Position numbers and translations under genes: made by a program
Assembly (NCBI GenBank): GCA_038380795.1
Contig: CM076270.1
Span: 17,748,001 to 17,812,000 of the forward strand
DNA: 64,000 bases
Reading direction: 5' to 3'
Source: Pyrocephalus nanus
Lineage: Eukaryota; Chordata; Aves; Passeriformes; Tyrannidae
Notes under the pieces: generated by a model
What the model saw: the letters and a program-made list of their open reading frames with translations, nothing else
Databases searched by the model: none
Told to the model about the DNA's origin: nothing
In this document: positions 60,526-64,000 of the stretch, piece after piece
Layout: each line of letters starts with the position of its first letter
Position numbering within the stretch: position 1 is the first letter of the stretch

Positions 60526-61315
60526 TCAGAATGAGAAGCTTATAAGTAGACAAATTAAAAATAAACCTGAGCTGACATGAGCTCTTCAACAGAGAAGCTT
60601 TTTGCAAGTCTATACAGGATCCAGTCTTGAGTAAACAAATCTTAAATGATGGGGCACATCTATTTTGCTGTTACGTTTGTATGCACACACAGGATTTGAC
60701 CCAGGTCCATTTAAAGTAAAGAGAAATAAACATCCTCAAAGTGTCATGGTAAAAATGCATTTTTGGCATCCATTATAAATTTGATTGTGTGTATCTGAGG
60801 ATCAGATTCAGTTTCTGAACATTCTCAGCTAAGAGAATGGAGCTTGGCAAAAATTGAGAAAAACAAAAAACCCACTCTCCAAAAACAGGCAGAAAGAACT
60901 AGAACTGGGGAAGATAAGAAAAAGCACATTGAAACACAAAGATGAGTAGACAAAATGTAGAGGAGGAGAAAAGGAAACCGCCAGCCAAGCAAGATAGCCA
61001 GAGGAAGACAGAAAATCCATCCTGCTCTGGAGATCACCTCTTGACAGTCCAGACAAAAAGCACTGCCCACTGAAAAGCTGATCCAGGCATTACGAACTGA
61101 GAATGATGAAGAAGAGCCAAATCATCTGGCACAAGTTGGGAAAGCTACCATTTAAAAACAAGAGGTGAACAGAGGTTTTCTACAACCTCAGCTTTCACAG
61201 GGCTATCTTGTTTTTTATCACTTTCCAAAAGTTTCACAATGCAGTGGACATTGCGTCTCTTTTTCATCTTGATGCAAGTCAAGAACTGTACAGGCAGCAA
61301 GGCAATTACACTCAC

Positions 61316-61522
61316 CAGACCTCCAGCTGATTCCAAAATGGACCTATGCTGAGTTACAGCAATATGGAGTCTGATAGGAAAACCAGAACAGCAAAAACCC
61401 CAGACAAACTTATCAAATTGCATTATGTCTTTGATGCCACATAAAAGAATAGAAGATTCCCACTTGAATTCAGTGGTGTTTCTGCTTTCTTCTCTGTGCA
61501 TCGAGTACAGAGTTTGCACTGC
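61316..61522 (-). other. Candidate exon upstream of GPC1 (acceptor, open frame, donor)
   Basis: On the minus strand, an excellent acceptor (CTTTTCCTCCCCACTCCCAG) precedes 207 bp, exactly 69 codons, open throughout in phase 0, ending CTG before the donor GTGAGTGT. The peptide starts AVQTLYSMHREE and is not one I recognise. It lies about 3.8 kb upstream of GPC1 exon 1 on the same strand. It could therefore be an internal exon of a transcript starting further upstream, a lncRNA exon, or a chance pseudo-exon. Confidence 0.3.
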
Positions 61523-64000
61523 CTGGGAGTGGGGAGGAAAAGCAGATTGGCAAAGCCTAAGTTGTCTTTGCTTCCTTGCTCTCGCCACTGTTATGCAATG
61601 AAGCCCTTGGCCCATTCCCCTTAGCCAGTTTTATGCCACGTTTGATTCTGTGGCAACATCAACAAATTTGGCACCTTTAGATTAAAAATCTTCATTAAAG
61701 TAGGAGTATCTCAGTGCCTTTTCTGCCCATGTCCTTTAATCTCTGCAGTAGCTGTCTCCCACAGGAGTCAAGAAAGCCCTTCCCCTGCTCCCTGCCCCCA
61801 AAACACTGGCTGCTGTTCAGCAGAAGCTGGACGTGTGTTTCGCTGTATCAAAGCTAATTAAGTTATTCAGAGGATTTACTCGATTACACCTCACTGTGTA
61901 CAGCCATTTACTTCTTCACTGGCTTTTCCTTCCTTAGAAATCTGGCATCTCCTCCTCCCCTCTGCACACATTCCCCCACTGAGCTTTTCTGACATGCGCA
62001 AGCAGCACGTGTCTGGTTGTTTTGATCACCAAAAATATCAGATCAGTTCCTCTGAACTCCTGGAACATCTATGTACAACTGCCAAATCCAGCTTGATCTC
62101 AGTTGACTTTGTAAGATGCCATTTGCCTTCCCGAAATACTAAGACTTGTTGGGATTTGTGTGTCCAGATTAATTAATCAGGAACATTGTTTAATAGATGT
62201 ACAAAGCTGGGGATGCTTCCAAGTCCTTGAGTGAGCCAAATTCAGGCCCTAGGGCAAGGACAATCACAATCCTGGCTGTGAGGAACAGAGGGAGAAGGGC
62301 TGGACTGAGGACAAGAGTAGCAGGGTACACCAGAGCTGGGCCAACCTGCTGTTCGACCCTTGGGTGGGACAGACCAATGCTTCATTTCCCCACATTTCCA
62401 CACATAAATATGTGTGGCTCATACTCTGCAGAGGAAGATTAGGAACAACTAAGTCATTTCAGGCAGAGAATCTTGCTAATGCAGGTAATTGCCACTCTGT
62501 GCTGTATTTTGAATGGAATAACCCAATTTTACAGAAGCAAGTTAAAGGAATGTATTGCTCTAATGACCTCCTACAAATGACTCCACCCTGCAGGACTGTA
62601 CTTGTCTTATATCTGAGTCAGAGATTTCACAGTATAAAGAAGTCTTAAAGGCCAAAAAATAAATAAATGCCATAGACTTATTAGAGAAACTACTGCTAAT
62701 TGGGTCTGCCCCAGGAAGTACATTTCTTCTTTTCTGGACACTTTCAGTTAAGCTTTTTCCACTCCCAGCTCTCCAAAACATATGCAGCAATGAACAAAGA
62801 ATATGGACATGGCCCTTGAATCTGGTTTATGTTTGATAAGCAGAGCTTAGCTCAGTAGTATGAAATGATTCAAAATTGGCCCCGAAATTACTGATTTAGA
62901 AATGTGTCCTTTCAGCATGCCCCTGCAGTGATGTACAGATAATTTCTCCCACTTCCTGCAAAAGTTGCATTCGGACAACTTCCTCTTATAATTTAAGAGG
63001 TTATATCCTGAAGCTGAATGGTTTTGAAAGGGATTTTAAAAGTAAAAATCTTCCCTCATACTCACTGTCTTGAGTCTCTGGCATTGACCTAAGAAAGACA
63101 TCAGCAGGAACACACTCTGTTCCCATGAATACCAGCTCCAACAGCGTGTTCCTGAGCACTGCTCTGAGGCTAACAGAAGTGGGACAGACATCCCAGACTT
63201 CTGCAGGAGGAAGAAGTTATAGCCATGAAGAAAGAAACATGTAGAGTTGCAATACAGGCATCTGGCATCCCTAATGGAACTTCTCAGCTGGCACTTTATC
63301 CTCAGCTGTTGCTACATTAAACACTACAGACTAAAGCACTTAGATGAATTAATACAATTATCTTGCATTCTGCTCGAGTGTTTATTTCCCCCTCTCTCCC
63401 CCCCATTCAGTTAGGGACAACATAACCTGTTTTTCTACAGAAACTGACTGAGAAAACACTGACAGTGCTGTACTTAAAAGCATCCAACACCTCCAGTTGG
63501 GAGTAGAAGCTCTTCCACTCCAGGCTATGTCTGTGGCTAAAGAAAATCCCCAGCACTGAGCAAGCATCAGCCAGAGGAGCAGGTAAGCCAGGGTTATCAC
63601 CAGGTAGCTGGCAGGGGAGCTAACAGCAAATGTTGGGCAGCCTTCCACACATGGGGGAGAAAACCTGACTTGGAGTTTGAAAATGTGTCCTTCCCATTCC
63701 TTTTTCTCTGCACAGTTAGTTAAGATAATTAGCAGATGACACACATTTTCTGATGTGTGCCAGCTTCACTTCTGATCTAACTGTACACAAGCAGAGTTAC
63801 AGCTGGGATAGATTTGGGCCAGCTTTTTCATTTTAAGATCTATGCATTTTGCAACACAAAGACAGTGCATGCATATGCTTTGCCTACATAACTTTAAAGG
63901 TGCTCCAAGACCGAGCCCTCAGAAGACAGTGTGATGCCAGTGGAGGTCCAGCATTTTTTCCTGGTTGAGGATTAAGCACCCTTAAAATCCAACATTCTCA

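Larger units (their letters stand above)
58291..64000. other. Upstream flank of GPC1, no gene recognised
   Basis: Unique AT-richer sequence beyond the island, with two MIR-like remnants and a short CR1 tail. I looked for the small secreted protein otospiralin (OTOS), the upstream neighbour of GPC1 in human, and saw no YWPF.TSDFW-like peptide. The 61316-61522 segment is the only exon-like structure. Confidence 0.5.

Noticed and set aside
62330..62370. GTTCGACCC resembling a tRNA B box
   Set aside because: No A box, acceptor stem or cloverleaf can be drawn around it.
58291..64000. Otospiralin (OTOS), the upstream neighbour in human
   Set aside because: No matching peptide was seen in either strand of the 5.7 kb flank.
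1..64000. Endogenous retrovirus, CRISPR array, rRNA or prokaryotic gene cluster
   Set aside because: No LTR pairs, retroviral motifs, regularly spaced repeats or dense coding. The sequence is ordinary vertebrate non-coding DNA apart from GPC1.

Overview
The window is vertebrate nuclear DNA, most likely from a bird. It contains at least six truncated CR1 LINE copies of the avian type. Those on the minus strand open on the + strand with the AATCATAGAATCAT-like terminal repeat followed by a recognisable 'TTGGAAAGGACCT...CATCCAGTCCAACC' tail. There are also a few much older, decayed MIR-like remnants, short microsatellites and a low overall repeat load. Nothing is prokaryotic: there are no dense ORFs, operons, rRNA or tRNA genes, or CRISPR arrays.

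One protein-coding gene can be supported: the first coding exon of glypican-1 (GPC1) on the minus strand at 57371-57527. It encodes a signal peptide followed by the glypican N-terminal motif (first conserved Cys, then [17 protein letters not shown]), and it ends at a consensus GTGAGT splice donor. The exon lies inside a CpG island (about 57100-58290) that carries GC boxes, an inverted CCAAT box beside an E2F-like site, a 22-bp perfect palindrome, G-quadruplex motifs and a four-codon upstream ORF. This is a TATA-less CpG-island promoter.

Everything left of 57371 (about 57.4 kb) is downstream of exon 1 in the direction of transcription. No later glypican exon could be found there, so it is most simply read as part of a very long GPC1 intron 1. 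It holds CR1 remnants (12.9, 23.3, 46.3, 48.5 and 54.9 kb), MIR-like remnants (21.9, 24.9, 33.6, 45.9 and 49.1 kb), simple repeats (AT at 3.5 kb, AAAT at 21.5 kb, TG and TTA at 30.4-30.5 kb), homopolymer tracts, and AT-rich blocks that look like possible conserved non-coding elements. The right end (58.3-64 kb) is upstream flank of GPC1. It contains two MIR-like remnants, one short CR1 tail and a strong exon-like segment on the GPC1 strand at 61.3-61.5 kb.

Six segments have a convincing splice acceptor, an uninterrupted reading frame and a splice donor. Five are on the + strand, antisense to GPC1; one is on the minus strand upstream of GPC1. None matches a protein family I recognise. They may be lncRNA or rare alternative exons, or chance pseudo-exons, which are common in intronic DNA. 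Apart from GPC1 I would call no gene here with confidence.
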